From positions 31,381,489 through 31,445,488 of the forward strand of contig OY759224.1 in the NCBI GenBank assembly GCA_963662175.1: DNA of 64,000 nt. The letters run 5' to 3'. The position numbers and the translations under genes are program-made. Positions 1 to 11,063 of this stretch are shown here, in pieces. The DNA is from Aradus depressus. Taxonomy: Eukaryota; Arthropoda; Insecta; Hemiptera; Aradidae. Position 1 is the first letter of the stretch. Each line of letters opens with the position of its first letter. The notes under the pieces are model-generated. The model did not search any database, was not told the origin of the DNA, and saw nothing but the letters and a program-made list of their open reading frames with translations.

Positions 1-118
1 GTTAACTTTTATAATCTGCCAACGGTTATTGATTGTCTGTGGCATCCTGTGTGTTCATGTTATTCACAAATCGATCCGGGAAACCAACTAAGAATGTTCA
101 TTAATTTTTAAACAAAGC

Positions 119-930
119 AATTTCCTAATGGTCTTAATAAATTCTCAATCTTACTCCCATTCATATCGAGTTTACTGAATAATACATGAGCCATTTTGTA
201 TCAGCTACACTAAATTATATTAACGATCATTATTTATAATTGTACTCTTTTAAGTAAAAGTAGTCCATAATAATGAAGAGATTAAAATATTCCTGTTTTA
301 TGACAAATACTAACCCGCATAACTTCTATTTTTGACATTCCATTTCTGATGTATATGTTACAAGCAAAGTAATCAATCTAGCTATTATGTATACTATACT
401 ATCCAGCCATTATATACAATATCTACCAAATTTAGACAAATTGATTAATAACGTCTCAATAATTACTTTCTCTAAATTTGGTAGATATTTTACATACTGG
501 ATAGTATTCATAATAGCTAGATTGGCTGCAACATATACATCAGAGATGAAACTGTGAACGTCAAAATCTAGAGGTTATGCGGGTTAGTATTTGTCAAAAA
601 ACAGGATTATTTTAATCTTTTAATTATAATGGACTACTTTTACTTAAAAAAGAAGAATTAAAAATCTAGTAAGAGAGTACCAATTCTTGGATACAGTAAT
701 AAAACACAGACTCTAGCGTGGAGTGTTGGAATACGTACGTATAAACGTACTTATTTTATTTTATTATTGTAGTTTGGTTTAAAACTATATCTACTTGTGA
801 TTATTGTGCCATTATTAATTAGAATATGTCAGTGCAAAATATTTTTAATTAAAATTATTTAATTTTAAATTTCCTTACTATTTAGCATAAAATTACTTGA
901 ATATTAAATATTTACAATTTTTATTATGAT
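119..930. repeat. Palindromic (foldback-like) repeat element, left-edge copy
   Basis: Two arms, about 238-440 and 470-662, are reverse complements of each other over roughly 200 bp; for example the stretch containing TAAGTAAAAGTAGTCCAT near 251 is mirrored by ATGGACTACTTTTACTTA near 640. The centre carries a diverged inverted pair of the same unit that makes up the 89-bp array at 35.0-35.9 kb. The outer left part (119-237) has no partner here but is mirrored at about 36060-36175. The segment 795-930 is repeated at 34760-34900. This is therefore one copy of a dispersed element also present at 34.6-36.2 kb. No coding capacity was seen. It could be a foldback or MITE-like DNA element; the superfamily was not recognised. 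Confidence 0.6.
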
Positions 931-1285
931 TTAGCGTTTCACATAAAGTTCACATATAGTTTAGGATATATCTTTATATCTTCACTTGCAATATAAAATA
1001 AAGTAAAATTATACATATACGGTATTCGAGTACCCACTTGGAGTATATCAATAAAATAAAATTGTTGCCATAAAAGGATTTTCTTAGACTAACCACTTTC
1101 TTACATCACTCCCGCCCTCTAACTCATTTCAAACTGGCATTAATGTGTGTGTGTGTGGGGCTAATGTGTTGATATCGGCCGTTTTATTTGTTTCGTTCTC
1201 ATTATAAAATTAGTCATATTCTTAATAGACGAATAGTGAATATTCCATTTTCTTTTTCTATCGAGTACTTTTTTCTCTGATTCCC
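931..1285. other. AT-rich intergenic sequence, no gene seen
   Basis: It contains a short GT microsatellite (about 1146-1158) and otherwise AT-rich sequence without recognisable coding or repeat content. Confidence 0.5.
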
Positions 1286-1288
1286 AAA

Positions 1289-1596
1289 AAAAAGTCGCTG
1301 TTGAATCACCGGCATTGAACTGGCATTCTCTGAAATGAATTAATCAACTAAATCTTTGCTCTTCCACCGAACCCAATGGACCGTTTGGGGTAATAATCAA
1401 TACATGACTTACATAGTGGCTTCTCAATCCTCAAACTACATTTTATGTTGATAAATTCATTACATCGGCCGTTACTAGGGTTTTTGTGTTGTAGTTACAT
1501 ATGAAATTTCATTTTAAATCAGAAAACATGAAATTTCGTTGAAAACTCAACATCGAATTTTTGATGATTACATAACTTTCCCTATACTTCATGTAA
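1289..1596 (-). repeat. DR-A dispersed repeat, internally deleted copy
   Basis: The minus strand reads from a degenerate 5' hairpin (revcomp of CCCTATACTTCATG near 1582) to the 3' end marked by GAATCACCGGCA near 1305. It retains the 'GATGTAATGAATT' and 'GTCATGTATTGATTATTAC' blocks of the family but lacks the middle modules. Confidence 0.55.
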
Positions 1597-3020
1597 AAAT
1601 AATTTTTCTGGGGAAAATTTGCAAAATAAAACTCTTTCAATTACAGCTATTCCGCTTTAAAACTCAACCATGTGGAATAAATGGATGCGTCTAAATTTCA
1701 ATTTGGAGGAATAAGAGCGTCGCCTAAACAAAACAGGGCATGTAGCTCATTACTATACTTTCTCCCTACTTAGGAGTGTCGTCCTTAAATCTGGATTCTT
1801 CACTAATGGAACCTCTCGCATACATTCCCTTTTAACATTAACGACACTCCGCTTTCTCGTTCCCTCCCACACACTCTCTCTCTCTCTCTTTTTCTCTTTC
1901 TCCCTCCCCCCTCTCACATTTACCCACTTTCTCTTCTCATCGGAGTAAAATCTAAAAGCAGTTCTCAGACCCTAAAAGAGTTGAACGGAACTAATATCAA
2001 TTTCTCATCAATGTTCTGCTTTTGATATTAAGATGGTGTGAATCAATACAGTAGACCATGCTGAATGAGTTACACGTTTCCAAAACTGATGTTGCTAAGT
2101 GATGCGGATGCCTCACCCCTCTCCTGACACCATAAAATAATAATAAAGATCGGTAAGTAATAACATGCATGTTATTATGTGAAGGATCACTTCATATTTC
2201 AATACTAAATTTTGTAGTAAATGTTTTTAAAATTTTTTTAGTTAAATAAATGTAAGTTTAAGAATAAGAATTATATTATATTGAAAAAAGTATAACTCAT
2301 AAAGGAATTTATTTCTTTAATGCCCTTCCCCACTTCTTGAAGACAGTACAAATAATAAGAAAACTTCAACTGAAAACGTTTATGTTACAGGAAACCTATT
2401 CGGAAAAGGAATCAAAAATAGTGAAATAACCATAATAAAAAAATCGTATTTTATATTCAAAAACATTATTTGATACATAGCTTTCATTTTTATTTTATTT
2501 TTGGCGGAGTTCCTCCAAAGATATCCTCCTTTGAGGTCTTATTAGCATTTTATTTATTTATTTCATTTATTTATGTATATTTATATTTGATAATTGATAT
2601 TGTTATTTTTTTTTATTCTATTTTAGACTACCGAAAAAGTTATCAATAAATATTTTCTTAATGTTCGTTAAATTATATAATAAATATCTACTATATTTAT
2701 AATATAATTTATTTACTGTATAAAATTATTATTTTCGTACTCATATTTCGAAGTATTTATTTATTTATTCATTTTTCTTTACTTTTTAGTATCATTGTTA
2801 ACTCTAATCCATGTGTGTAAGACTCTAAGAGTTAATATCTATTTATGTATCTAAATTATAAGCTATTTTAATGTAAATATTTTTATGACGTATCCTATTA
2901 CCATGTTAAGGTTTAACGGAAATACATAAATATTATTATTATTATATTTTTCCCATTTTATTGATTTCATCATATTTTATACCTCCTTTTAAAAGACCAA
3001 TTTCTTATCTTTAACTTCCA
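1597..3020. other. AT-rich non-coding stretch with a CT microsatellite and a dispersed repeat
   Basis: It contains a CT-rich tract (about 1868-1915). A roughly 250-bp segment (about 2310-2560) is repeated in opposite orientation at about 48950-49170: both carry the GGCGGAGTTCCTCC-type block and the TTTGATACATAGCTTTCATTTTTA-type block. Low-complexity TTTA/ATTT sequence follows to 3000. No gene was recognised. Confidence 0.5.
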
Positions 3021-3626
3021 CAGCTGTACGAAGTATAGAGGAAGTTATGAAATCGGTTAAAAATTCGATGCAGAGTTTTCAACGGAATTTCATGTTTTCC
3101 AACCTCCTGATTACATATACGAAAAAAAACAATCTGTGAATCTGAGCGTCTGTGTGTGCATTTGAACACGATAACTCTCAATGGAAGTATTGTATTATCA
3201 CGAAATTTTATATGTGAATCCAGAATTCACTAACGACGACACTTATTGAGTTTCAGCCAAATTGACTAAAGGGAAAGGGGGGATTAGGGGGGAGGCATAA
3301 CATAAAAACTGCCGGTAGAATATAGACACAAAATAATATATTTGTGAACCTAATGTATCGACATGAAATTTCATATTTGAAATCAAAACCCAATGAGGAC
3401 ATAACCTGTTAAATGTAAGGAATATCGGCAGAAGGAAAAAGAGGATTCAGGGGATGGGGAATGCCCGATGTAGTGAATTAATCGATATTTAGTTTGAGGA
3501 TTTAGGAGCTCCTATGAAAGTCAACTGTTATATATCAGCCCTAACGGTCGACTGGTTTTGGAGGAGGAGCGAAAATTTAATTGATTAATTCGTTCTGGGG
3601 AAGTTAACTGTCGGTGATTCACCGAC
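3021..3626 (+). repeat. DR-A dispersed repeat, near full-length copy
   Basis: It begins with the 5' hairpin (AGCTGTACGAAGTATAGAGG), followed by the conserved GTTATG.AATCGG block and the 'TTTCAACGGAATTTCATG' block. Degenerate tandem modules of about 140 bp follow, each built as 'ATAACT..CGAT..AATGTATCGACA..GAAATTT..GACGACACCTATT..TTCAGC..AATCG..AAGGGAAAGGGG'. It ends with a hairpin (TCGGTGATTCACCGAC). No open frame is conserved between copies, so it is treated as non-coding and non-autonomous. At least 25 full or partial copies lie in this window on both strands. The class is not recognised. Confidence 0.65.
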
Positions 3627-4260
3627 GATTTTTTGATCACTTATATAACTTCCCCTACACTTGAGAAAGTAAAATGGCTGCTCAAAGGGTTACATAAACG
3701 AATATTTTCAGGGGACTCCCGACTTTGTTTAATATTTAAACAAGATCAATCGTTATTTTTGCCGATTTTTGGAAATAAAACTTTCAATATATCCCCTGGT
3801 TTGTATTAAATAATTTACGGTCATTCCTTCTTCAAATATCATTTTCCAAGTAAGGCCATGTCTTAGACACTCCGAATTCACTCAGCAAATAAATAATGAA
3901 AACAACATAACTCCAGACAAACATGCCATGTACCAAGTTATATGTGGATATGTACTATATTATGTATGATCTCCTCTCAGAGGTTTTTTTAAAAGAAATG
4001 TTTTACAAAGCACAATATCTTGGAATATATATGCAATATTTGTATGAACATTCCCCGTACAGAACTATAATTAGCAAATTTTCATATCTTTCAATTAGAT
4101 TTTTTAAATTTTTTTTGGAATTTCGCTAAATTAAAAAAATATTTTTAGGACATTTCTTTGATTATGCTTAGATTTTTATTTTTGTTTTATCGGCCCTTTT
4201 ATAAAAATTGTATCCATTTTATAATATATATATATCATAATAGTTTAAACAATTTTTTTG
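3627..4260. other. AT-rich sequence, no gene seen
   Basis: Short open frames here (for example 3923-4129) have AT-driven composition (Tyr/Phe/Ile-rich) and no recognisable domain. They are regarded as chance. Confidence 0.5.
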
Positions 4261-4713
4261 ACAATTTTAAAGTGAATGTGTCTGTGAACACGATAACTCC
4301 CGAGAGAATGAATGCATTTTCACGAAATTGTATATATGAATTCAGAATCCTCCAACGACGACACCTGTTGTTTTTCAGCCAAATCGACGAAAGGGAAAGA
4401 GGTATTAGGGGGGAGGTTTAACACAGAAACTTTAATAACTGCCGATGTAGTGAATAGTTCGACACAAAATTTCATATGTGAATCGAAAATCGGCAGAAGG
4501 GAAGGGGGAATCAGAAGGGAGGATTAACACAAAAACCCAAATAACTGCCCGATGTAATGAATGTATCGACATGAAATTTAGTATGAAGACTTAGAAGCCC
4601 CTAAGTTAACTACTGAATCTTAGCGCAAACGATGGACTGGTTTGGTTGCGGGAGCGAAAAATTAATTGTTTAATACCTTTCTGGGGATGTACATTATCGG
4701 TGATTCACTGAGG
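4261..4713 (+). repeat. DR-A dispersed repeat, 5'-truncated copy
   Basis: It starts at the 'GTGTCTGTGAACACGATAACTCCCG' segment, contains two modules and ends at the degenerate 3' hairpin (TCGGTGATTCACTGAGG). Short open frames within it are not conserved in other copies. Confidence 0.6.
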
Positions 4714-4764
4714 ATTTTTTAATTCATTTTTCACTTTTATTTAAAACTTTCAGTAGTACCCGGC

Positions 4765-4840
4765 GTTGCTCGGCGAAAATTGAGACCACTTTACATGGGG
4801 CTTAAGTACATTCTACAAGAAACTGCCTATATTTATGAAC
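4765..4840 (+). repeat. Dispersed repeat fragment shared with about 15735-15810
   Basis: The block CGAAAATTGAGACCACTTT, followed by 'TACATT.TACAAGA.AC.GC.TAT.TTTATGA.CTAATC', occurs both here and near 15740, with a short third piece near 16710. It is preceded here by GTACCCGGCGTTGCTCGGCG, which looks like an element end. The family was not identified. Confidence 0.45.
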
Positions 4841-5433
4841 TAATCGGTCGGTCAAACCGATAGTATCGATAGTTCCTAACAAAATAATTAATCGATAATA
4901 CTATTGAAATTCTGAAACATGAAGAGTTCGGTTTCCGTACGGTTGGCTATTCTGTCAGTAACCAAGAAAAGAGGTTTCGTCCTAATCAGTATTTCAGTTT
5001 CTTTAACCTACTAGTTAATATATTTTTATTAAATAGTTAATGTTTTTACTTAAAAAAAATGTTTTTATTGAGAAACAAAAGTTTTTTTAAAATGTATTCT
5101 TCAGTTACCAGTTCATGTAAAATGCACGTAAACCAAAAATCTAGACTGAAAAAAAGGTTATGTTAAAAATATCTATATCTAGGATCATATGTGCTGTTTT
5201 ATTTTGTGGCCCTGGGATCATCTGCTTGTAGTAAGATGGAAAATGAATAAATTAGGTGCCTTACTTATTCACAAAGAATTTACAGTTCCTCCTTACAATT
5301 CTGGTACATGTCATGTTTCTGTCAACTCAAGACAAAATAGTCAAAGTGTGAAAATTCACTAATCTTATAATAAAATATAGAGAATATAATAATTTATGGT
5401 TTCCAGATTTACTTTGTGAAGCTCCATTCTAGG

Positions 5434-5630
5434 AATAGATAATTAAAATACACAATTTATTTGTCAAACTTCACTATTTATTCTCAAATGCTCAACTAGT
5501 TTTGACGTGTTAAGGCATTATCAAGTATATTAGTGACTCTTGATAATGCCTTAACACGGCGAAACTAGTTGAGCATTTGAGAATATATAGTGAAGTTTGA
5601 CAAAGAAATTGTGTATTTTAATTATCTATT
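5434..5630. repeat. Near-perfect palindrome, MITE-like
   Basis: The outer arms GAATAGATAATTAAAATACA and TGTATTTTAATTATCTATTC are exact reverse complements. Inner parts also pair (CTCAAATGCTCAACTAGTTT with AAACTAGTTGAGCATTTGAG). Each arm is about 90 bp around a short centre near 5535. There is no coding content. It could be a small foldback MITE or a recent inverted duplication. Confidence 0.7.
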
Positions 5631-5846
5631 CATAGAGAGTATAGGTGAAAAATTGGAAAGTGCAGATAGACCACTAATTTTAAATAACAATTTCAAATTC
5701 GATAGTACAATCAATATTAAATATAACTATCGATAATATTCGATGGTCAAACCCAACCGTTTAATCGATGGTACTATCGATGGTTCGACACCACTACTAT
5801 ACAATGAACAAAAAGAAACAAAAAAATACATCTGACGCCAAATCAT

Positions 5847-5960
5847 TACTTTTATATACCCAATAACTTTCTAAGTTACTTTTATATACCCAGTAACTTT
5901 CTAAGTTACTTTTATATACCCAGTAACTTTCTAAGTTACTTTTATATACCCAGTAACTTT
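5847..5960. repeat. 30-bp tandem repeat (about 3.7 copies)
   Basis: The unit TTTATATACCCAGTAACTTTCTAAGTTACT starts at 5851, 5881, 5911 and 5941. The copies are essentially identical apart from one A/G difference in the first. Confidence 0.85.
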
Positions 5961-6042
5961 ATATTTTAAGGATGGGGAGGGGAGAGCGTGGTGAAATCGG
6001 AAGTCCTGTTACGGCCTTAATATTTTATATACTCAGCTATAC

Positions 6043-6379
6043 GAAGTATAGGGAAAGTTATGTAATCGATCCAAAATTCCATGATGAATTTTCAACGCAA
6101 TTTCATATTTTCTGATCCTCCGATACAGAAAATGTAAAAACAAAATTTTTTATGTGTGTTTTTGTTAACACGATAACTCCCGATAAAATGAATATATCAA
6201 CGCAAATTTTGTGTACTCAAAACCCCATAACGTCAACACCTATTGATTTTCAGCCAAATCGGCGGAAAGGAAACGGTGGGATCAGAGGAATTGAATAATC
6301 CCAATAAGTCCTTAAAAGTTAACTATACATTTTTAATCCCAAATGGGCTGGGGAAGCACACTGCCGGTGATTCACCGAC
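6043..6379 (+). repeat. DR-A dispersed repeat, internally deleted copy
   Basis: The 5' hairpin (AGCTATACGAAGTATAGGG) and 3' hairpin (GCCGGTGATTCACCGACA) are both intact, but only one internal module remains. This copy therefore defines both ends of the family well. Confidence 0.65.
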
Positions 6380-6809
6380 AATTTTTATATTCCAAATACA
6401 TTTGAGCATACATGGTCTTAAGAAGGAAAGACATCTTACTTTATGTATTTAATACTGCCAGTTAATACAGTAATATGTATGTTTGCCTTTGGTAACCATT
6501 ATACAAATGCAAATGAATTTTCCCAACTGCAGTAAAATATATTCATGGGGTTGTAAATTTTCTTCGGCTCATAAACATACTGGGGGGGGGGGGGGACAAA
6601 TGTAATAGACTTTGTAATCTACAGCCTATAAATGGAATATAACGTATTTCCGATAACTTTTCTTTATTACACTAATGAATCTCACAGATAATCACTTATT
6701 AACTCATTATCAGAGGCGTCGTTAAACTTTTATTAAATATATTTTTTTTTTCCAAAATGTAAAATTTGTTCACACATGTCCCGCCTCCATTATTGGAATA
6801 TAAATTTTG
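6380..6809. other. Non-coding, with a poly-G tract
   Basis: It contains a run of about 14 G near 6582-6595 followed by AT-rich sequence. No gene was recognised. Confidence 0.5.
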
Positions 6810-6893
6810 TCGGTGAATCACCTGAAATGTACTTCCCCAGAACGAATTAAGCAATTAACTTTTCACTGTTAACATTCCGATCTGGGAGAACCA
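6810..6893 (-). repeat. DR-A dispersed repeat, 3' end only
   Basis: The minus-strand 3' hairpin remnant (CGGTGAATCACCTG) and the 'TACTTCCCCAGAACGAATTAA' block are present; the remainder is missing. Confidence 0.55.
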
Positions 6894-7098
6894 CCGTTAA
6901 CGTATTTGAAAATTAATATAGCGCGCGTGGGCTGGAGAACATTGAGTCTGGAAGTGACCTTTATTCCAGCAATTACAGAGCAGATGCATCTGTCAGATCC
7001 TTCACCACCAAAGGGCCAATTTTTGTGCCTTCAGCATAGTGCCATTGTTTGTTCTGAAGGCTGTGAATTGAGAGTCCCCGAATGGACTCTAGACGAAG

Positions 7099-7815
7099 GG
7101 AGAGCGGAAACTTATATATGAGTCGAGGTGTACCCTCATATTTAGAATCGAAGATCTGGTCTTAATCTTTTTTACCAAAATATAAATAATAAGGTCGACC
7201 TGTATTTTATATTTCTCCTTCAACTATTTTAGAACTAACAAAAATATATTGTTTTTCTTAACTTATGGTTGGCTACCGACATACCTGGATGAAGCCTCTC
7301 TTCTGACATTGCAGTATTAATGTTTTTTTCGTAAAATATCGAGAACGGTGCCACAAGGACAACCTATATCCAGAATTTCTTCTTCGGATATTAACTTATA
7401 GTTAAGATGATGACCCACATATATTCGAACGTTCAGTTCTCTCTCAAAATCTTCGATCTCGTTTTTGTTAGACCCTTAATTTCTGTTTTTCTCTTTTCAA
7501 TGTCGTTTGATCTCTAAATTTATGCAACCTCGACTCATATATAAGTTTCCGCTCTCCCTATCCGTTTTAATGTACAATTCTCTCTCCCTATACATTTTTG
7601 ATCTCTTTACTTCTGTTTTTTCTCTCTTGAAGGTTCTTCCATCTCTAAATTTGAGACTACACTCTGACTTACGCATAAGTTTCCGCGCACGCTCTAAACC
7701 TTCAATATCTATATTTCGTGGACTCATAACTTTAGTTATTGCTCTTTTGATAGTCCTTCGATCCTCTGAATCGGAGGCTATACCCTAACTCATACGTAAG
7801 TTTCCGCTCTCCCTC
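7099..7815. repeat. Repeats of about 125 bp around a 'TAAGTTTCCGCTCTCCCT' motif, with one inverted copy
   Basis: GAGAGCGGAAACTTATATAT (7099) is the reverse complement of a segment at about 7535-7555, giving roughly 30-bp inverted repeats about 400 bp apart. Further copies of the same motif near 7665 and 7787 are spaced about 122-126 bp, suggesting a degenerate tandem repeat. Open frames on both strands here are by-products of the pyrimidine-rich composition. Confidence 0.5.
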
Positions 7816-8302
7816 TAAACAAACAAACTGTACCCTGAAACACACGTCCTTTCCAGGAATCGTGGATTAATTCTGGAATTGTGGACCCGAGTACGGTGAA
7901 GAAATTTACGTGTAAATCGGCCCCAAACCAAAAGTTAAGGATCGAACAAATGAAAAGATCGATGGTTTATGTAGAGATTTAGAGATCGAAGAACCTTCAA
8001 AAGTGCAAAAACACTAGTAATAGGTCCAACAAGTAAGTAGATCAAAACGCTATAAGGAGTGAAGAGGAACTTAGGCTTGATTTGGGGAGTAGCATGAAAT
8101 AGAGAGATTATATGGACCCTTAAACATCGAAAAACTATAGTTAGGGTCCCTTTTCGGGAGATTAAATGGACCCTCTTCTTCTTCTTCGTTTAGAGAGATC
8201 GCTAAAACGTATGTGTTAGTCAGGGTGTTGCCGAGGATCTGTAAAAACGTAGTTGGTTTATTAAATTCCTGTCTTGGCCAAATCAATATTTTGATCTTCA
8301 TT
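7816..8302. other. Non-coding stretch, no gene seen
   Basis: Low-complexity purine-rich and AT-rich sequence. The short minus-strand frame at 8071-8301 shows no recognisable domain. Confidence 0.45.
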
Positions 8303-8690
8303 TACTATATATTTTCTATTCTCTACATATCTATTTCCTGTGATAAATAAAAAAATTATTGACCTTTATTGCTGAGAGAATTATAATATTAACAGTAATT
8401 GCTGATTTCTTTGGATTTTATAATTTAATCAATATTATTTATTTTAATAACTAATACAATAAATCACCGAAGAATAACAATAAATTTCATAAATTAACAA
8501 AAATTCTATGAATAAATGAGATTGTTTGGACATCATTTTGTATGTTACTAATTATCATAAAAATAAACATTCATTTTGGGATCTAGGTTTTGTGACGTAT
8601 TATTTGGTAGTGGGTTTCAAAAAAAAAAAATGTGATGCATCGTGACAAAAGGGAAGGGTCAAAAAGGCTTGAATTAAATACGTCACGCAA
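8303..8690. repeat. Left arm of a roughly 360-bp inverted repeat (partner 10309-10672)
   Basis: Read on the reverse strand this matches 10309-10672 through landmarks in the same order: the GTCACGCAA end, the GATGCATCACATTTTTTTTG block, CCCACTACCAAATAATACGT, CAAACAATCTCATTTATTCA, GACCTTTATTGCTGAGAGAA (in this orientation) and TTTTCTATTCTCTA. The arms differ by scattered substitutions and a TA microsatellite in the right arm. The motif pair TGACGTATTA/TACGTCACGC near the inner end suggests a DNA-transposon terminus, but the family was not named. Confidence 0.65.
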
Positions 8691-8710
8691 TTTTTATAGT
8701 TGGCCCCTTA

Positions 8711-8790
8711 CTGGATGGAACGTTAAGCAATGGTCCTGCGCCTGTACGATTTAGGTTAAAGACTACCCTACCCTAGGTAAATAGGTAATC
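8711..8790 (+). mobile_element. SINE body fragment
   Basis: It contains the SINE body block GATGGAACGTTAAGCAATGG followed by the 'GCCTGTACGAT' and 'CCCTACCCTAGG' blocks. No tRNA head is present. Confidence 0.6.
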
Positions 8791-8869
8791 AAACATTACG
8801 TTTTATGTATTCATTACTACGTTACCCGGCATTCACCCAATTTGTAGCGGAGTGGAGGAGGCAAAAAAA

Positions 8870-9152
8870 CACCTCCTAACCTCGAGCCTTGGCGGACACC
8901 CAGTGACAATAACACCTGGCGCTCTTAACCCGGCATGAACTTTCCGAGTTTCAGCGCACTCCAGAAACTACAGCTATGGTTCCTCCGCAGGGACGAAGAG
9001 GGTGTTATGGTCCCACACCAGGGACACCCAAGAGTTCAGGGGGGTGGGTTTAGTGGAAAGCCATGCCGAGATACACCACACTGTTGGGAATGCACGTCCA
9101 TCCCTTCGTTAAAAGTATTCCCATCGCCCTGAAGAACAAAAAAAAAAGAAGT
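8870..9152 (+). repeat. GC-richer segment ending in an A-tract, possible LINE 3' UTR
   Basis: Base composition is clearly richer in G and C than the neighbours, and it ends in an A-rich tract (about 9132-9141). The 'GTGGAAAGCCATGCCGAGATAC' region is reminiscent of R1-type LINE 3' UTRs, but this is an impression only. The 65-codon frame at 8935-9132 has no recognisable domain. Confidence 0.25.
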
Positions 9153-9479
9153 TTTATGTATACATAAAATACCTCATGAGGCCGATCCTCATATGAATTT
9201 TAACTTTCAACCAACACGTATCCAGCCTACGTTAGAGACTAAAAAGGAAAGAAAATGGTAGCCAAATTCGGTTGATACATTATTAATGTATCTCATGGAA
9301 TATGTGAGATTGGATGGGGACTAAGAGAACATACATTTTCAAGAAACCGAAGGGGAGCGTGTGCGTTAGAGTGCTCCGTTTTAAGACTCTCGGTCAAAAT
9401 AAAAAGAATAACTTAAAAAGCTCCCCCTTTGAACGGATTTCTTGACTTTTACTTATAGTTAAGTAAATAAATTCAAGGG

Positions 9480-9690
9480 AGAGGGTTGAAGGAAACCCCA
9501 CAAAGAGAGAGCGGGAAAGAGAGATAAGAAAATTAGAAAAAAATGGGGAATAAGAGGAAGGGGGTGTAAGAAAGAGATAAATAGAGGGAATGTGAAAAAG
9601 AGAGGGAGAAAGAGAAAGAAATAAATGATTAAAAATATAGAGAGATAGAAAGGAAGGAAGAACAGGAAAGGGAGGGGGAGAACGTGATGT
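9480..9690. repeat. Polypurine (GA-rich) tract
   Basis: About 210 bp almost entirely A and G on the plus strand (AAAGAGAGAGCGGGAAAGAG and similar). Such tracts can adopt H-DNA; no coding content. Confidence 0.6.
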
Positions 9691-9789
9691 CAGAAGAAAT
9701 TATTTTTGACAAGAATAACGTCGATGATGCGGGAATCCATCTGATGAATCACAAGCGTAAAGAAAAGTGTAAACACCTTACAAGCATAA

Positions 9790-10025
9790 ACATTCTCTAG
9801 AATAAATGAATGTATCAACACATTATTTTATATGTGCATGCAGTACCCTCGTAGGACGACACGTATTATATTTCAGACAAATCGACCAAAGGGAAAAAGG
9901 GATTAGTGGGAAGGGTTAACACAAAAACTATAATAATTGCCACTGTAATGAGTTTATTGACACGAAATGTCATATGTAAATTCAAAGCCCTATAAGGACG
10001 ACACCAATTAATTTTCAGCGGAATC
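9790..10025 (+). repeat. DR-A dispersed repeat, internal modules
   Basis: It carries two successive modules ('AATGAATGTATCAACAC...GACGACACGTATT...AAATCGACCAAAGGG' and 'CACTGTAATGAGTTTATTGACACGAAAT...'), lacking both terminal hairpins. Confidence 0.55.
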
Positions 10026-10036
10026 ACAAAAAAATC

Positions 10037-10300
10037 ACAATAACTTAGTTATTATGACTCATGTCCAGGCTGACTACCAGAGAGCTCTTTTGTCACTCTG
10101 TTAGAGACTTTGAGAGTCCTAAATCTTTGCGTAACCAACATTTTTATTCACCTAGGGTCTTTAACGAATAGGTACCTAAATCGTACAGGCTCGGAACCAT
10201 TGCTTAACGTTTCATCCAAAGGACGGCGTGCTTAAGTTTATTTTACCTCATTCGGCCGGGTTACGAACCCGCTATCTTTAAGCTCAGTAAGAAGCCATCC
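10037..10300 (-). mobile_element. tRNA-derived SINE, diverged copy
   Basis: The minus strand shows a degenerate B-box region (revcomp of CGGGTTACGAACCCG), the GACGTTAAGC..TGGT.CGAGCCTGTACGAT body and the 3' end near GGGC.TGAGTCATAATAACTAAG. Many substitutions indicate an old copy. Confidence 0.65.
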
Positions 10301-10308
10301 TTGATACA

Positions 10309-10627
10309 CGTCACGCAAAACTCAAGCATTCCTCACCCTTTGTCATGATGCATCACATTTTTTTTGAAACCCACTACCAAATAATACGTCACAAAACCTG
10401 GACCCCAAAATGAATGTTTATTTTTATGATAATTAGTAAAATACAAAAATGATGTCCAAACAATCTCATTTATTCATAGAATTTTTGTTAATACACATTT
10501 ATTGTTATTCTTCGGTCATTTATTGTATTAGTTATTAAAATTATAAAATCCAAAGCAATCAGCAATTACTATTAATATTATAATTCTCTCAGCAATAAAG
10601 GTCAAGAATTTTTTTATTTATCAGAGG

Positions 10628-10664
<37 letters not shown>

Positions 10665-10672
10665 ATAGAAAA
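10309..10672. repeat. Right arm of a roughly 360-bp inverted repeat (partner 8303-8690)
   Basis: This is the reverse complement of the left arm with scattered differences and a (TA)n expansion at about 10631-10660. The spacer of about 1.6 kb holds a SINE fragment, a GC-richer segment, a polypurine tract, DR-A modules and a further SINE, none of which is obviously a transposase. Confidence 0.65.
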
Positions 10673-10687
10673 TCTATAGTTTTTAAA

Positions 10688-11039
10688 TTGAGGGCGCCGG
10701 TAGCTCAGTGGTATGCGTGCTTGACTTCTGAGCTCAAGGTCGTGGGTTCGTAGCCCGACCGAGGCCCTTAGTTTATTTTATCTGGGAGGTAAAATAAACT
10801 TAAGCACGACGTCCTTCGGATGGGACGTTAAGCGATGGTCCCGAGCCTGTACGATGTCAGGTACTCGTTAAAGACCCCTACCCTAGATGAATAAACATTT
10901 AGGGTAAGCAAAATTTAGGACTCCCACAGTAGAGTCGGGCTCATGTCCACCAGAGTGACGAAAGAGCGCTCTGGTAGTAGGCGATATGACCTCGTAGTTA
11001 AAGCCCGGGCATGAGTCATTAAACCTAACCTAACCTAAC
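10688..11039 (+). mobile_element. Complete tRNA-derived SINE with 14-bp target duplication
   Basis: The tRNA-like head carries an A-box (TAGCTCAGTGG, 10701-10711) and a B-box (GGTTCGTAGCC, 10745-10755), the internal RNA polymerase III promoter. The body has the CCTTCGGATGGGACGTTAAG block and ends with GGGCATGAGTCATT followed by a (CCTAA)n tail. The flanks show a 14-bp duplication, CTATAGTTTTTAAA, at 10674-10687 and 11040-11053, as expected for LINE-mediated target-primed insertion. This is the best reference copy in the window (about 350 bp). It is not a functional tRNA gene: the anticodon arm does not fold well. Confidence 0.85.
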
Positions 11040-11063
11040 CTATAGTTTTTAAAAAAAATTGAA

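Noticed and set aside
10692..10765. tRNA gene at a SINE head
   Set aside because: A- and B-boxes are present, but the anticodon arm does not fold properly and the sequence continues into a repeated body; it is a SINE.
11022..11041. Interstitial telomere tract (CCTAA)n
   Set aside because: Only about four units, located at the SINE 3' end within its target duplication, so it is the SINE tail.
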